Assembly: GCA_015256945.1 (NCBI GenBank)
Contig: JABZLB010000017.1
Location: 1 to 52,179 of the forward strand
From: Prevotellaceae bacterium
GTDB taxonomy: Bacteria; Bacteroidota; Bacteroidia; Bacteroidales; Bacteroidaceae
Direction of reading: 5' to 3'
Length of the DNA stretch: 52,179 bases
The notes beneath the pieces were generated by a model. It was not told where the DNA came from. It saw only the letters and a program-made list of their open reading frames with translations, and did no database searches. Below are positions 8,679-17,542 of this stretch, one piece after another. A program made the position numbers and the translations under genes. The first letter of the stretch is position 1; every line of letters begins with the position of its first letter.

Positions 8679-9425
8679 ATGGGAAGAGCATTTGAATATC
8701 GTAAGGCTACAAAGCTCAAAAGATGGGGTCACATGGCCCGCACATTCACCAAGTTAGGTAAGGAAATTGCCATCGCTGTTAAGGCAGGTGGTCCCGAACC
8801 TGAAAATAATCCGCGCCTTCGAGCCATTATTGCTACCTGCAAAAGGGAAAATATGCCCAAGGATAACATTGCAAGAGCAATAAAGAACGCGATGGGAAAG
8901 GACACCAGCGACTATAAAGAAGTTACCTATGAAGGATATGGACCTCATGGCGTTGCAGTGCTGGTAGACACACTTACCGACAATACAACACGTACCGTAG
9001 CCGATGTACGCTCAATCTTTAACAAGTTCAGCGGTAACTTAGGTACAACAGGTTCTTTGAGTTTCCTCTTTGATCACAAAGCCGTTTTTACATTTAAGAA
9101 GAAGGACGACATTGATATGGACGACCTTATACTTGATATGATTGACTTTGGTGTAGAAGAAGACTTTGATGTTGACGACGAAGAGGGTGAGATAACCATA
9201 TATGGAGCTCCGACAAGCTTTGGCGAAATTCAGAAACATCTTGAAGAAAACGGCTTTGAAATTACCTCTGCTGAGTTTACCTATATTCCGAACGACCTGA
9301 AGGATGTAAACGACGAGGAACGTGAGACCATTGATAAAATGGTTGAGAAATTAGAAGAATTTGATGATGTACAAAACGTGTACACCAACATGAAACCTTC
9401 AGAAGAAGTTGCAAACGAAGAGTAA
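8679..9425 (+). CDS. YebC/PmpR family protein (TACO1-like)
   Basis: 248 residues, standard family length. The N-terminus MGRAFEYRKATKLKRWGHMARTFTKLGKEI is the hallmark of the family, with the GYGPHGVAVLVDTLTDN and GSLSFLFDHKAVF segments in the middle domains. Long called transcriptional regulators, members have more recently been linked to translation (relief of ribosome stalling), as for mitochondrial TACO1; which role applies here cannot be read from sequence. It sits directly after pheT, with a strong stem-loop about 60 bases after its stop. Confidence 0.95.
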   Translation: MGRAFEYRKATKLKRWGHMARTFTKLGKEIAIAVKAGGPEPENNPRLRAIIATCKRENMPKDNIARAIKNAMGKDTSDYKEVTYEGYGPHGVAVLVDTLTDNTTRTVADVRSIFNKFSGNLGTTGSLSFLFDHKAVFTFKKKDDIDMDDLILDMIDFGVEEDFDVDDEEGEITIYGAPTSFGEIQKHLEENGFEITSAEFTYIPNDLKDVNDEERETIDKMVEKLEEFDDVQNVYTNMKPSEEVANEE

Positions 9426-9487
9426 TCTTTTTTCATATTCAGCCTTCCTCGTGATATAAATTGTCAGGAAGGACATACTGTAAAGAT

Positions 9488-9539
9488 AAAAAATAACCAT
9501 CATCAAATGATAATTGTATCATGATGATGGTTATTTTTT
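9488..9539. terminator. bidirectional intrinsic terminator between yebC and a convergent lipoprotein gene
   Basis: Perfect 18-base arms 9488-9505 and 9522-9539 (AAAAAATAACCATCATCA and its complement) enclose a 16-base loop that can pair further. The A-run and T-run at the outer ends make it suitable for stopping transcripts from both convergent genes. Confidence 0.85.
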
Positions 9540-9569
9540 GATAGAATACTTTTGTACAGATGATAAGAC

Positions 9570-9977
9570 TTATTTCTTATATTGCTTTTGTGTAAAAGTA
9601 TTTTCGAGTAAAATATTTCCTTTGCTACCTGACCTGAAGATGTAATGGAAGCTGAATCCTGCATCTTTATAAACCTTTGCCGAGGTGTTTTCTTTTAGCT
9701 GTTTGAGCAAAGCATCGGTTATTTCCTTTTGTTTTTCCTTTATAATATCGGCATTGTCGGCCTTGTCGACGAGGGTAAAGTAATAATTAAAGGTATGTGT
9801 TGAACGGTCATACGTAAGGCTGTCAGTGCGCTGCATGTCCTGAACGGGAGTAGGACAGAAGCGTTCGGTATAGTCTTTTGTGTATTTTTCGGCCCTGTCG
9901 TCGAGAGTCTCATGATGACATGCGCACAAACATACACTTAATAATGGAAGCAATATATTCCTTTTTATCATGATCAT
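9570..9977 (-). CDS. small predicted lipoprotein, function unknown
   Basis: 135 residues from the ATG at 9977 (a second ATG two codons later, 9971, is equally possible). The N-terminus is a lipoprotein signal peptide, NILLPLLSVCLCACHH, with lipidation probably at the last cysteine of LCAC. The remainder is charged, with alternating Lys/Asp segments (DNADIIKEKQKEITDALLKQLKEN) and ends in basic residues. No family recognised. It stands alone between the bidirectional terminator and the lepA promoter, and is likely anchored in the periplasm or outer membrane. Confidence 0.7.
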   Translation of the reverse strand: MIMIKRNILLPLLSVCLCACHHETLDDRAEKYTKDYTERFCPTPVQDMQRTDSLTYDRSTHTFNYYFTLVDKADNADIIKEKQKEITDALLKQLKENTSAKVYKDAGFSFHYIFRSGSKGNILLENTFTQKQYKK

Positions 9978-10048
9978 ATTGTGAGTTATGTTTTATGCAA
10001 AGTTATTAAAAATATGTAGTGGACGTTTTAATTATCCTATCTTTTTAT

Positions 10049-10056
10049 TACCTTTG
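10049..10056 (+). promoter_or_regulatory. lepA -7 box (TACCTTTG)
   Basis: TACCTTTG matches TAnnTTTG exactly; a T-rich TTTT at 10026-10029 lies 19 bases upstream as a weak -33 element. The leader to the ATG at 10083 would be about 25 bases. Confidence 0.65.
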
Positions 10057-10082
10057 CTTGTAAAAGCATATTATTTACATGC

Positions 10083-11864
10083 ATGGATAAGATTAGAAAC
10101 TTTTGTATTATCGCCCATATAGACCATGGTAAGTCAACTTTGGCTGACCGTATGCTGGAGTATACCAAAACAATTAAGATTACGGAAAACCAGATACTTG
10201 ACAACATGGACCTTGAACGTGAACGGGGTATTACCATTAAGAGTCATGCCATACAGATGGAATATGAACAGAATGGAGAAAAATATATTTTCAATTTAAT
10301 TGATACTCCCGGACATGTTGACTTTAGTTATGAGGTGTCGCGAAGCATAGCAGCATGTGAAGGTGCGCTTCTTGTTGTTGATGCAACACAGGGAGTTCAG
10401 GCCCAGACCATATCAAACCTCTATCTTGCCATTGACCATGATTTGGAGATTATTCCTGTAATCAACAAAATTGACATGCCAAATGCAATGCCAGAAGAGG
10501 TTGAAGACGAGATAGTTGACCTGATAGGCTGTGACCCTGACGACATTATTCATGCAAGTGGAAAGACTGGAGAGGGAGTGCCTGAGATATTAAAGGCGGT
10601 TGTTGAGCGTATACCTGCTCCTGCAGGTGATAAGGATAAGCCGCTCCAGATGCTTATTTTTGATTCTATTTTTAATTCATTTCGTGGCATTATTGTTCTT
10701 GGTAAGGTAGTTAATGGTACTATACGTAAGGGCGATAAAGTGAAGTTTGTTCAGACCGGTATGGAATATACTGCTGATGAAGTGGGTGTTTTAAAGATGG
10801 ATCTTGAGCCTCGGAAAGAGCTTTTGGCTGGAGAAGTGGGCTACATTATTTCAGGTATTAAGAATGCTACTGAGGTAAAAGTGGGTGATACGATTACGCA
10901 CATTGAGCATCCTTGCGACAAAGCTATTGAAGGGTTCCAGGAGGTAAAACCCATGGTTTTTGCAGGCGTATATCCTATTGACCCTGCCGACTATGAGAAT
11001 TTACGCATGTCCTTAGAGAAGCTTCAGCTTAACGATGCAAGCCTTACTTTCTCGCCAGAGAGTTCACAAGCCTTGGGCTTTGGTTTCAGATGTGGCTTTC
11101 TGGGACTTTTGCACATGGAAATTGTGCAAGAACGATTGGACAGAGAGTTTAATATGGAGGTAATAACCACGGTACCTAACGTATCGTATATGGTGTATAC
11201 CAAGCAGGGAGAGGCACTTGAAGTGCACAATCCGAGCGGACTTCCTGATCAGACAGAGATTGACCATATTGAAGAACCGTATATTAAAGCTTCAATAATT
11301 ACATCGGCAAACTTTATTGGTCCAATTATGACACTGTGCTTAGACAAGCGTGGTGAGCTTATAGATCAGCAATATGTATCGGGTAATCGTATTGAACTTA
11401 ACTTTTACATGCCGTTGGCTGAGATTGTAATTGACTTCTATGATAAGCTGAAATCAATTTCTAAAGGGTATGCATCGTTCGATTATCATATTGACAGCTA
11501 TCGTCCGTCAAAGTTGGCAAAGCTTGATATACTGTTGAATGGTGAGCCTGTTGATGCACTTTCGTCACTTATTCATCAGGAAAATGCTGTGACAATGGGC
11601 CGCCGAATGTGTGAGAAATTAAAAGATTTAATACCGCGTCAGCAGTTTGATATTGCTATTCAGGCGGCGATAGGTGCAAAGATTATCGCCCGCGAAACGG
11701 TAAAACAAGTGAGGAAAGATGTGCTTGCCAAATGCTATGGAGGCGACGTTAGCCGCAAGCGTAAGTTGCTTGAAAAGCAGAAAAAAGGAAAGAAGCGTAT
11801 GAAGCAGATTGGCAATGTACAAGTGCCTCAGAAAGCTTTCCTTGCAGTTTTAAAGTTAGATTAA
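10083..11864 (+). CDS. lepA: elongation factor 4 (LepA)
   Basis: 593 residues, typical LepA length. The G domain starts at once, as is normal for LepA: P-loop AHIDHGKS at 11-18, RGITIKSHA switch region, DTPGH, and NKIDMPNA for guanine recognition. Domains II and III, an EF-G-like domain V and the LepA-specific C-terminal domain (RRMCEKLKDLIPRQQFDIAIQAAI, then GGDVSRKRKLLEKQKKGKKRMK) follow. EF4 is a ribosome-associated GTPase that affects translocation or initiation under stress. A Crp/Fnr-type regulator gene follows after 39 bases. Confidence 0.97.
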   Translation: MDKIRNFCIIAHIDHGKSTLADRMLEYTKTIKITENQILDNMDLERERGITIKSHAIQMEYEQNGEKYIFNLIDTPGHVDFSYEVSRSIAACEGALLVVDATQGVQAQTISNLYLAIDHDLEIIPVINKIDMPNAMPEEVEDEIVDLIGCDPDDIIHASGKTGEGVPEILKAVVERIPAPAGDKDKPLQMLIFDSIFNSFRGIIVLGKVVNGTIRKGDKVKFVQTGMEYTADEVGVLKMDLEPRKELLAGEVGYIISGIKNATEVKVGDTITHIEHPCDKAIEGFQEVKPMVFAGVYPIDPADYENLRMSLEKLQLNDASLTFSPESSQALGFGFRCGFLGLLHMEIVQERLDREFNMEVITTVPNVSYMVYTKQGEALEVHNPSGLPDQTEIDHIEEPYIKASIITSANFIGPIMTLCLDKRGELIDQQYVSGNRIELNFYMPLAEIVIDFYDKLKSISKGYASFDYHIDSYRPSKLAKLDILLNGEPVDALSSLIHQENAVTMGRRMCEKLKDLIPRQQFDIAIQAAIGAKIIARETVKQVRKDVLAKCYGGDVSRKRKLLEKQKKGKKRMKQIGNVQVPQKAFLAVLKLD

Positions 11865-11903
11865 ACATCTTTACTTAACAATCTAATTGATTATATAGTA
11901 ACA

Positions 11904-12494
11904 ATGAAAGAGCTACAAAACACGACAAGAGACATTGCGCGAGAACTTGCACGCAAGTACAGTACGATGACACATGAAGAACTGGATGTTTTGGAGAGCA
12001 TCTTAGTTCCCAAAAAGTTTGTAAAGGGGGAGATGATACTTGAGGAAGGTGATATTTGCGAGAGTATTTATTATATAGATAAGGGCCTTGTTCGTCAGTT
12101 TTATTTTAAGAATGACAAGGAACTTACAGAGCATATTGGTGCTGATGGCGAAATTTTCATGTGTATTGAAAGTCTGTTTAAGGAGCAGCCTACAAAGCTC
12201 CAGGTGCAGGCTATTGAAACAACAATGGTATATATGTTACCTAAACGTCGGCTCGAACAGGTGGCTCTTCATAATGTGAACATTCAAATTCTTTATCGAA
12301 AAATATTAGAAGAGAGCCTCATCATTTCACAAATCCATGCCGATTTGCTCCGATTTGAAACAGCACAAAACAGATATTTACGTTTGTGCAAGATGAAACC
12401 GCAGGTTGTTTTGCGCGCTCCTTTGGTATATATTGCAAGCTATTTGCAGATGACACCAGAGACATTGAGCAGGGTCAGGGCTTCATCTCTTTAG
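11904..12494 (+). CDS. Crp/Fnr-family cyclic-nucleotide-binding-fold transcription regulator
   Basis: 196 residues. N-terminal cNMP-binding beta-roll (about 20-125: VKGEMILEEGDICESIYYIDKGLVRQ), a long dimerisation helix, and a short C-terminal helix-turn-helix, APLVYIASYLQMTPETLSRVR. The phosphate-binding cassette of true cAMP binders (RSA motif) is not seen, and there are no Fnr-type cysteine clusters, so the ligand is unknown. Many Bacteroidetes members of this type end exactly at the TPETLSR helix, so the protein looks complete. It lies 39 bases after lepA and is followed by a stem-loop terminator. Confidence 0.85.
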   Translation: MKELQNTTRDIARELARKYSTMTHEELDVLESILVPKKFVKGEMILEEGDICESIYYIDKGLVRQFYFKNDKELTEHIGADGEIFMCIESLFKEQPTKLQVQAIETTMVYMLPKRRLEQVALHNVNIQILYRKILEESLIISQIHADLLRFETAQNRYLRLCKMKPQVVLRAPLVYIASYLQMTPETLSRVRASSL

Positions 12495-12563
12495 ACATTT
12501 TGTTATATAGCTTCATTGTTAAGTCTGTAACTTATGCTGAAGTTCTTTATAACACATGATAAA

Positions 12564-12604
12564 AATGCTCATTTCAATCGATATGATTCGATGAAATGAG
12601 CATT
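12564..12604. terminator. intrinsic terminator between Crp-like gene and convergent lipoprotein gene
   Basis: AATGCTCATTTCA-A-TCGA pairs with TCGATGAAATGAGCATT (one bulged A), a 17-bp stem. A run of five As precedes it, giving a T-run on the minus strand; the plus-strand tail is only moderately T-rich. Probably serves both converging genes. Confidence 0.75.
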
Positions 12605-12651
12605 CATTATTATATCAAAATCTATTTTATATGGTATTTTTTATCCCCCTT

Positions 12652-13218
12652 TTATGCTTCACCATTGAGATGAAAAGCAACGATTTTGCCAATATTTAGA
12701 TCTATAAGGGTATTTCCAAACGCTATACCACCGTCACAAACATGATATACGTGTTTTTGTAGTCTTTCGCCAATGTCTTTTCTGTCAACAGGAAACTCCT
12801 GCGATTCTAAATTGATTAAAACCATAATATGTCCATTTTCTTTATAGGCAATATATTGTTTATAATATTTTTTTAGTGGTAAAGGCTTACGTATTTCTAT
12901 CTCTTCTTTACCCGTTTCTTTTCCTCGTTTATCTAATCTAATAAGGCGAATGGTATCGCCTCCACCACGATTGACATACTCTGTAAGAATAAGCTTAGCC
13001 TTTTGCTGCTCTTGTTGTGTCATTTGATGATAAGTTTTACTGGTTCCAAACGTCTCATTAAACCCCTCTTTCGAAAGCACGTAATCAAGAGAATCAAGGG
13101 AAGATTTAATCGGTTTATTCGAATTCAGTGAAACTAAATTATCTTTTTTATTTTTGTGATTGCCGTTACATGCAGTTAAAGTCAACAGTATTAATATAGA
13201 AATAAGTAATATTTTCAT
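12652..13218 (-). CDS. predicted lipoprotein, function unknown
   Basis: 188 residues when started at the ATG at 13218, which yields a clean lipoprotein signal MKILLISILILLTLTACNG with the lipobox LTAC; the in-frame ATG at 13266 would put 16 extra residues ahead of it and is unlikely. The mature chain is hydrophilic with many Lys/Glu, a GGGDTIRLIRLDKRGKETG segment and a C-terminal DGGIAFGNTLIDLNIGKIVAF segment. No family recognised. Local composition is A/T-rich. It follows the T9SS cargo genes on the same strand, but the 119-base gap and signal peptide suggest a separate unit. Confidence 0.7.
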   Translation of the reverse strand: MKILLISILILLTLTACNGNHKNKKDNLVSLNSNKPIKSSLDSLDYVLSKEGFNETFGTSKTYHQMTQQEQQKAKLILTEYVNRGGGDTIRLIRLDKRGKETGKEEIEIRKPLPLKKYYKQYIAYKENGHIMVLINLESQEFPVDRKDIGERLQKHVYHVCDGGIAFGNTLIDLNIGKIVAFHLNGEA

Positions 13219-13337
13219 CGTAACATAACAATTAATTAAATAGCGTAAAATAATTTTTACTAACATTTTACACTATATTGATTTGTAAATATGTTAGCCA
13301 CAGCCGTTTCCTGTACACAAACTGGAATCCCAATTAT

Positions 13338-15080
13338 TTACTTCACAATCACTTTTTTAGTCGTTGTTCCTTCTTTAATAATGTATGTTCCAGAAGCAGA
13401 CATATCGTTAACACGTGTACCAGAAATTGTAAATATCTGACTATTATGTATATTATCGCTATTCACTGCATTATAAATTCCATTAGTAACTTGAGCATTT
13501 TCAACCGTTATATTGTCAATAACAACCTCCGAAGCTGTACCATGGAATATACCATCAAAACGAATTTGTATTTTCTGATTGTTTGATTGTAATTTAATTG
13601 GGAGAATAATCTCACGCCATTCAGCCTTATCTCCCTCTGTATTTAATGAAGAGAAAATACTCGTCCATACTGTATCATCATACTTAACTAATACTTTTAA
13701 TTCGTCTTTCATACCCTCAACAGGGATAAACCAGTAATGAAACTTCAAGGTAACACTATCTTTTCCCATAACGTTTATATGTGGAGAAATAAGACTTTCT
13801 GTTTGTCCCTCCTTGCAATAACCATAAAAAAGACATGCTGCCAAACCACCATCGTTATCCTGTGGTTCTGTATTTAGTGTTTCATCAGTAGGAAAATAAT
13901 AAGCGGATGCAGTGTTGGGGAACATCCATGCCTTATATGTATAATATTCGTTATTTTGTGTTGTAGCGGTGGACCAGCCCTTATGGTCAAGTGAAGAATT
14001 TGAAAATGACTCTTTAAAAGGTAATACAGCTGGCTTCCCTACTAAAACAGGGGCATGTCTTACATCTTTAACGCTTTCACCAGCTATGTTTACAGCTGTC
14101 ATGCGATAAGCAATACATGTTTCTTCTTCTGTCGCAGGCTTGTCAATATAACTATTTCCTTTGATTCCACGTGCAGCAACTTCTTCTGTACCATCAGCAC
14201 TAATCCGGTACAAGTTATATGATGTCATTTCAGGCTCATAGCTGCCACCGCGGCCACCAGTCGCAGGTTTCTGCCAGGTAATTTTTACTTGTTCTCCCTC
14301 ACTTTCACAAGTAAAATCTTCAGGTGCGCCTGGATAGTCAAGACCAACATATGTGCTTGCATCTACAAATCCGCTCTTCCCTTCAGTGCCTGAAATAGCG
14401 ATTGCACGGAAATGGTAGGATTTATTCATTTCAAGTCCTTCATATTTCCATGTGTATGTTTTCCCAGGTTCCACATCTGTAAAGTCATGTACATCTACGT
14501 AATCAAAATATTGCTGTTTGAGTTGAATACGAATCGTGAGAGGTTTGTTCAATACTTCGCCAGTTACTGCTGTATCAGGAGCTATAACTGAAAGGTCAAT
14601 TGCATTGGTATTTGCATCTGCTGTTGTTGCGGTAAAGCTCTTAACAGGTGCTGGAGTTTTACCTGTGTAGATATGTTCGTATGCTGTTTGGCTTACAAGA
14701 TCATCAACATGAACTGTTAAAGCATATTCATAACTCTTGTCAGGCAGTACATTTGTATCAATAAATTTGAACTCTTTTCCTAATGCAGGCGATGTAATTC
14801 GAGCTAGTTCTGTATCTGGCCACGGTGTGCCCACATCGTGTCGTTTAATTGAAATGTAAGAAATGTAAGACAAATCATGTTGCTCATAGGTATCCCAATC
14901 ATATTCAGTTGTAGTGGGTGTAACTGCGGTTATTGTAACAGTGTTATGTTCTGCATCGTATATCGCTTTCTGATGAATAGGTCGCTCTGGTTTAAGGTTT
15001 TCGCCCATAGCCTGTACTGAGAAGGTGAAAGAGAAAATGGCCGGTATGATTATTGCCAATAAATATTTAATTTTTGTCAT
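13338..15080 (-). CDS. secreted fibronectin type III / choice-of-anchor J protein with T9SS sorting tail
   Basis: 580 residues. Signal peptide about 1-24 (YLLAIIIPAIFSFTFSVQA). Several fibronectin type III-like repeats (AYRMTAVNIAGESV style; GAPEDFTCESEGEQVKITWQKP) are followed by a jelly-roll 'choice-of-anchor J' type domain (PFKESFSNSSLDHKGWS ... LISPHINVMGKDSVTLKFHYW). The last ~35 residues (QIFTISGTRVNDMSASGTYII ... VIVK) form a type A T9SS C-terminal signal, which directs export across the outer membrane and attachment to the cell surface. Function is probably adhesion or carbohydrate/protein binding; no catalytic motif seen. It lies 72 bases downstream of a protein of the same architecture. 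Confidence 0.8.
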   Translation of the reverse strand: MTKIKYLLAIIIPAIFSFTFSVQAMGENLKPERPIHQKAIYDAEHNTVTITAVTPTTTEYDWDTYEQHDLSYISYISIKRHDVGTPWPDTELARITSPALGKEFKFIDTNVLPDKSYEYALTVHVDDLVSQTAYEHIYTGKTPAPVKSFTATTADANTNAIDLSVIAPDTAVTGEVLNKPLTIRIQLKQQYFDYVDVHDFTDVEPGKTYTWKYEGLEMNKSYHFRAIAISGTEGKSGFVDASTYVGLDYPGAPEDFTCESEGEQVKITWQKPATGGRGGSYEPEMTSYNLYRISADGTEEVAARGIKGNSYIDKPATEEETCIAYRMTAVNIAGESVKDVRHAPVLVGKPAVLPFKESFSNSSLDHKGWSTATTQNNEYYTYKAWMFPNTASAYYFPTDETLNTEPQDNDGGLAACLFYGYCKEGQTESLISPHINVMGKDSVTLKFHYWFIPVEGMKDELKVLVKYDDTVWTSIFSSLNTEGDKAEWREIILPIKLQSNNQKIQIRFDGIFHGTASEVVIDNITVENAQVTNGIYNAVNSDNIHNSQIFTISGTRVNDMSASGTYIIKEGTTTKKVIVK

Positions 15081-15112
15081 ATTTATATGATGGTTATTAT
15101 TGGAAATTCAAA

Positions 15113-15142
15113 GTAACCTATACCATAATAAGTATAGGTTAC
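15113..15142. repeat. perfect 11-bp inverted repeat between two T9SS cargo genes
   Basis: GTAACCTATAC (15113-15123) and GTATAGGTTAC (15132-15142) with an 8-base loop, in the 72-base gap between two co-oriented genes. No long T-run follows on the minus strand, so it could be an attenuator, an RNA processing/stability hairpin or an operator rather than a full terminator. Confidence 0.6.
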
Positions 15143-15152
15143 TATATTAATA

Positions 15153-17237
15153 TTATTTGATTACCGTTTTTTTACCGTTAATAATGTATACGCCTTTCTT
15201 AAGTTTAGCAGGGATTTTCGTCCCCATGTAAACCCTTTCCCCTGTTAATGAAAAAATATTGATTTGCTCTTTAGCTTTTACTGAGATCGTTTCAATAGCA
15301 TTGGGAATGGTTTCTATTATCTCTATATTATTGAGGAAAATAGCTGATTGTTTCTTAGGACTAATTGCATGAAAGCCAACATGGTATACTCCATCTTTTT
15401 TGATAGTGAAGGTAACGGAATGAGGAGTAGGGATATTATATTCAGGATGGACACTGTCTGCTATAATCTTATAATCGTCAACATTCATGCTTGCTCCTAA
15501 TCCTACCGACATAACCTCTTCATAACGCTTTACATCGCGATAAGTATCAAATATAAGTTTGTATGTCTTGTTCTTTTGAAGATTAAGTCCTGGTGTAATA
15601 ATCCAATCGTTAGCATCGTTATTACTGCTACGATATACAGGTGAACCTTTGGAGTTTTCTCCCCAATAACCAGACTTCTCCACAAGATACCCCCATAATA
15701 CCCTGTCGGTTTTATCACCGTTTACATCAACAGAAGTATATTCGTCGAATGCGCCTGACCGTACAAAATCCTCCTTATAAGGAATGTCATAGGCTGGGCC
15801 AACGGCTATTTTATTGCTGTAAGCTGTATCAGAAGATATTCCTCCATTAACGGCAACGATACCATATGAAAACTTTTTATATGAACTTGAATTAAGCGTT
15901 TCTTTGAAGAAATTTGTGTTGGTAACATTGCCAACAATCACACTGTCGGGATAACGAACTATGTTATACCTTATGTTGGTTGCATCCATGTAACCTTTAT
16001 GTATAGTAGAGTCTGGTTCATTCCAGGTAATAGTAACTTGTCCATCGGTATAATTGAAACTTACATGAGTGGGTATCGAAGTTTTATCATATCCTATCCA
16101 TTTTTTCACATCGGCCTTTGGGCTTATCCCTGCTGTATTAGTTGTACGGACAGTGAACTCTTTTTCACAACCTTTTTCAATATGAACAGCAACGGGTACA
16201 GATACTTGCTCACCAGCATTACATGTTCCTTTTGATAAAGTATCTTTACCTGTTGTAACATTGTAAGCAAGTGTTCCTGTAAGAGGTTGACCAGTATAGG
16301 TTTGTGAAGGGGCTGTAAAAGTGATATAACCGTGTGATGAAGGCCCGTTAAACAGAGCCTTTACGTTTGTGGCTGCTGCCGGAGCATTATCCTCTGCCTC
16401 TGGTTTAGGAATATAAAGGGCTACAACTTGTGCAAGCTCTGGGAACGTAACAATTAGTGTGGCCTTACCTGTTGATGTGTTGATTTCGTAAAGTCCTGTT
16501 CTATATTCTTTTGCTTTATTATCCCAAAGATAGGCTGACCAATACATCTTATTTGTTCTAGGATCGATGGTTGCACTTTGTACCCGGTCCTGAACTGTAA
16601 GTCCTTGTTCTCTTAATCCAAGGCTACCTACAAGTATTTGTTCTCCATTCTTTGTAATTTTGAAAAGACTTCCTCCTTCAGAAATTGCATACAGCTGTCC
16701 TTCATTACTGCAAGCCAGACCGTAAAATGCAGTATCTGGTTTTGAAATAAAAGTTTGTTTATTTGTGTTGTAATCAATTGTCCCGAACTGATAGCCCTTA
16801 TCAGTCATAAAGAAACCATAAACAACACCATCTGTTGGGTCCTGGGCCAAGTCGAAAGCCCTGAATGAACTACTAACGTCTTTGGGAGAACCCTGTAATT
16901 CCCAGGTCTTAGTATTATAGGTATACAATTGTGTATAGTAGGAGTATGAATAATCATCAAAGTCATAAACTACAAAATGGTACAGTCCGTCAGAGGTTAT
17001 AATTCCATTCCCGGTAGGGTAGAAGTTTAGACTTTTCTTTGATTTCGACAACCAATTAAATTTAAAACCATCTGCTTTTGCAGGAAAAGAATAAACACCA
17101 TACGGTTTTGAGTATTCAGACATAGCATCCCAACTTGTCATTTCAATGATGTTTCCCCATACTTCTGGCACATAGTTGTTGGCATGAGAACAAAGTATTG
17201 TCATTAGCATGATGGTAGTAAGTAGAATCTTTTTCAT
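15153..17237 (-). CDS. large secreted multidomain protein with propeller-like N-terminus, choice-of-anchor J-like domain and T9SS tail
   Basis: 694 residues from the ATG at 17237, giving signal peptide MKKILLTTIMLMTILCSHA; the upstream TTG at 17243 is not needed. Residues about 25-290 contain repeated short strands like a beta-propeller (DLAQDPTDGVVYGFF, GLACSNEGQLYAISEGG, ATIDPRTNKMYWSAYLWD). Fibronectin-like repeats follow (VTITWNEPDSTIHKGYMDATN), then a jelly-roll domain (PYKEDFVRSGAFDEYT ... DWIITPGLNL). The C-terminus (INIFSLTGERVYMGTKIPAKL ... KTVIK) is a type A T9SS signal. No enzyme motif seen; a surface-exposed binding role is inferred. First of a likely two-gene transcript with its own -7 box. 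Confidence 0.8.
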   Translation of the reverse strand: MKKILLTTIMLMTILCSHANNYVPEVWGNIIEMTSWDAMSEYSKPYGVYSFPAKADGFKFNWLSKSKKSLNFYPTGNGIITSDGLYHFVVYDFDDYSYSYYTQLYTYNTKTWELQGSPKDVSSSFRAFDLAQDPTDGVVYGFFMTDKGYQFGTIDYNTNKQTFISKPDTAFYGLACSNEGQLYAISEGGSLFKITKNGEQILVGSLGLREQGLTVQDRVQSATIDPRTNKMYWSAYLWDNKAKEYRTGLYEINTSTGKATLIVTFPELAQVVALYIPKPEAEDNAPAAATNVKALFNGPSSHGYITFTAPSQTYTGQPLTGTLAYNVTTGKDTLSKGTCNAGEQVSVPVAVHIEKGCEKEFTVRTTNTAGISPKADVKKWIGYDKTSIPTHVSFNYTDGQVTITWNEPDSTIHKGYMDATNIRYNIVRYPDSVIVGNVTNTNFFKETLNSSSYKKFSYGIVAVNGGISSDTAYSNKIAVGPAYDIPYKEDFVRSGAFDEYTSVDVNGDKTDRVLWGYLVEKSGYWGENSKGSPVYRSSNNDANDWIITPGLNLQKNKTYKLIFDTYRDVKRYEEVMSVGLGASMNVDDYKIIADSVHPEYNIPTPHSVTFTIKKDGVYHVGFHAISPKKQSAIFLNNIEIIETIPNAIETISVKAKEQINIFSLTGERVYMGTKIPAKLKKGVYIINGKKTVIK

Positions 17238-17281
17238 ACGCAAAATAATAATAATTAAATAATTTAAACTAAAATACGGTG

Positions 17282-17289
17282 CAAATATA
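17282..17289 (-). promoter_or_regulatory. -7 box of the two-gene T9SS cargo unit
   Basis: On the minus strand TATATTTG matches TAnnTTTG. The leader to the ATG at 17237 would be about 40 bases. The stretch 17290-17469 upstream of it is A/T-rich and holds nothing else recognisable. Confidence 0.55.
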
Positions 17290-17469
17290 ATAATTAATAA
17301 CGAGATAAGCTAGATTATTTTTAATTTGTTATTAATTATAATAAATATATGTGTAAATTGAAATATAAATTTAAAAATGGAAGATGATAACAGAATATTG
17401 TACATTATATCAAAAGTTATTTTCCTCAATTTTCTTGCTTTTCATTCATTATTATGCTTAAAAATGAAC

Positions 17470-17515
17470 AAAAAAATATGCCTATCGGGCATTATGTATT
17501 ATAACCCGACAGGCA
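17470..17515 (-). terminator. intrinsic terminator of C10 protease gene
   Basis: On the minus strand TGCCTGTCGGG (17505-17515) pairs with CCCGATAGGCA (17479-17489), 11 bp with one G-U, followed after a TA by seven Ts. It lies about 30 bases past the protease stop. Confidence 0.85.
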
Positions 17516-17542
17516 AATAAGCTATTTAAGCGTATATAAAAA

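Noticed and set aside
13278..13586. 102-codon plus-strand frame
   Set aside because: Overlaps the 3' end of the T9SS cargo gene on the opposite strand; low-complexity composition with no domain.
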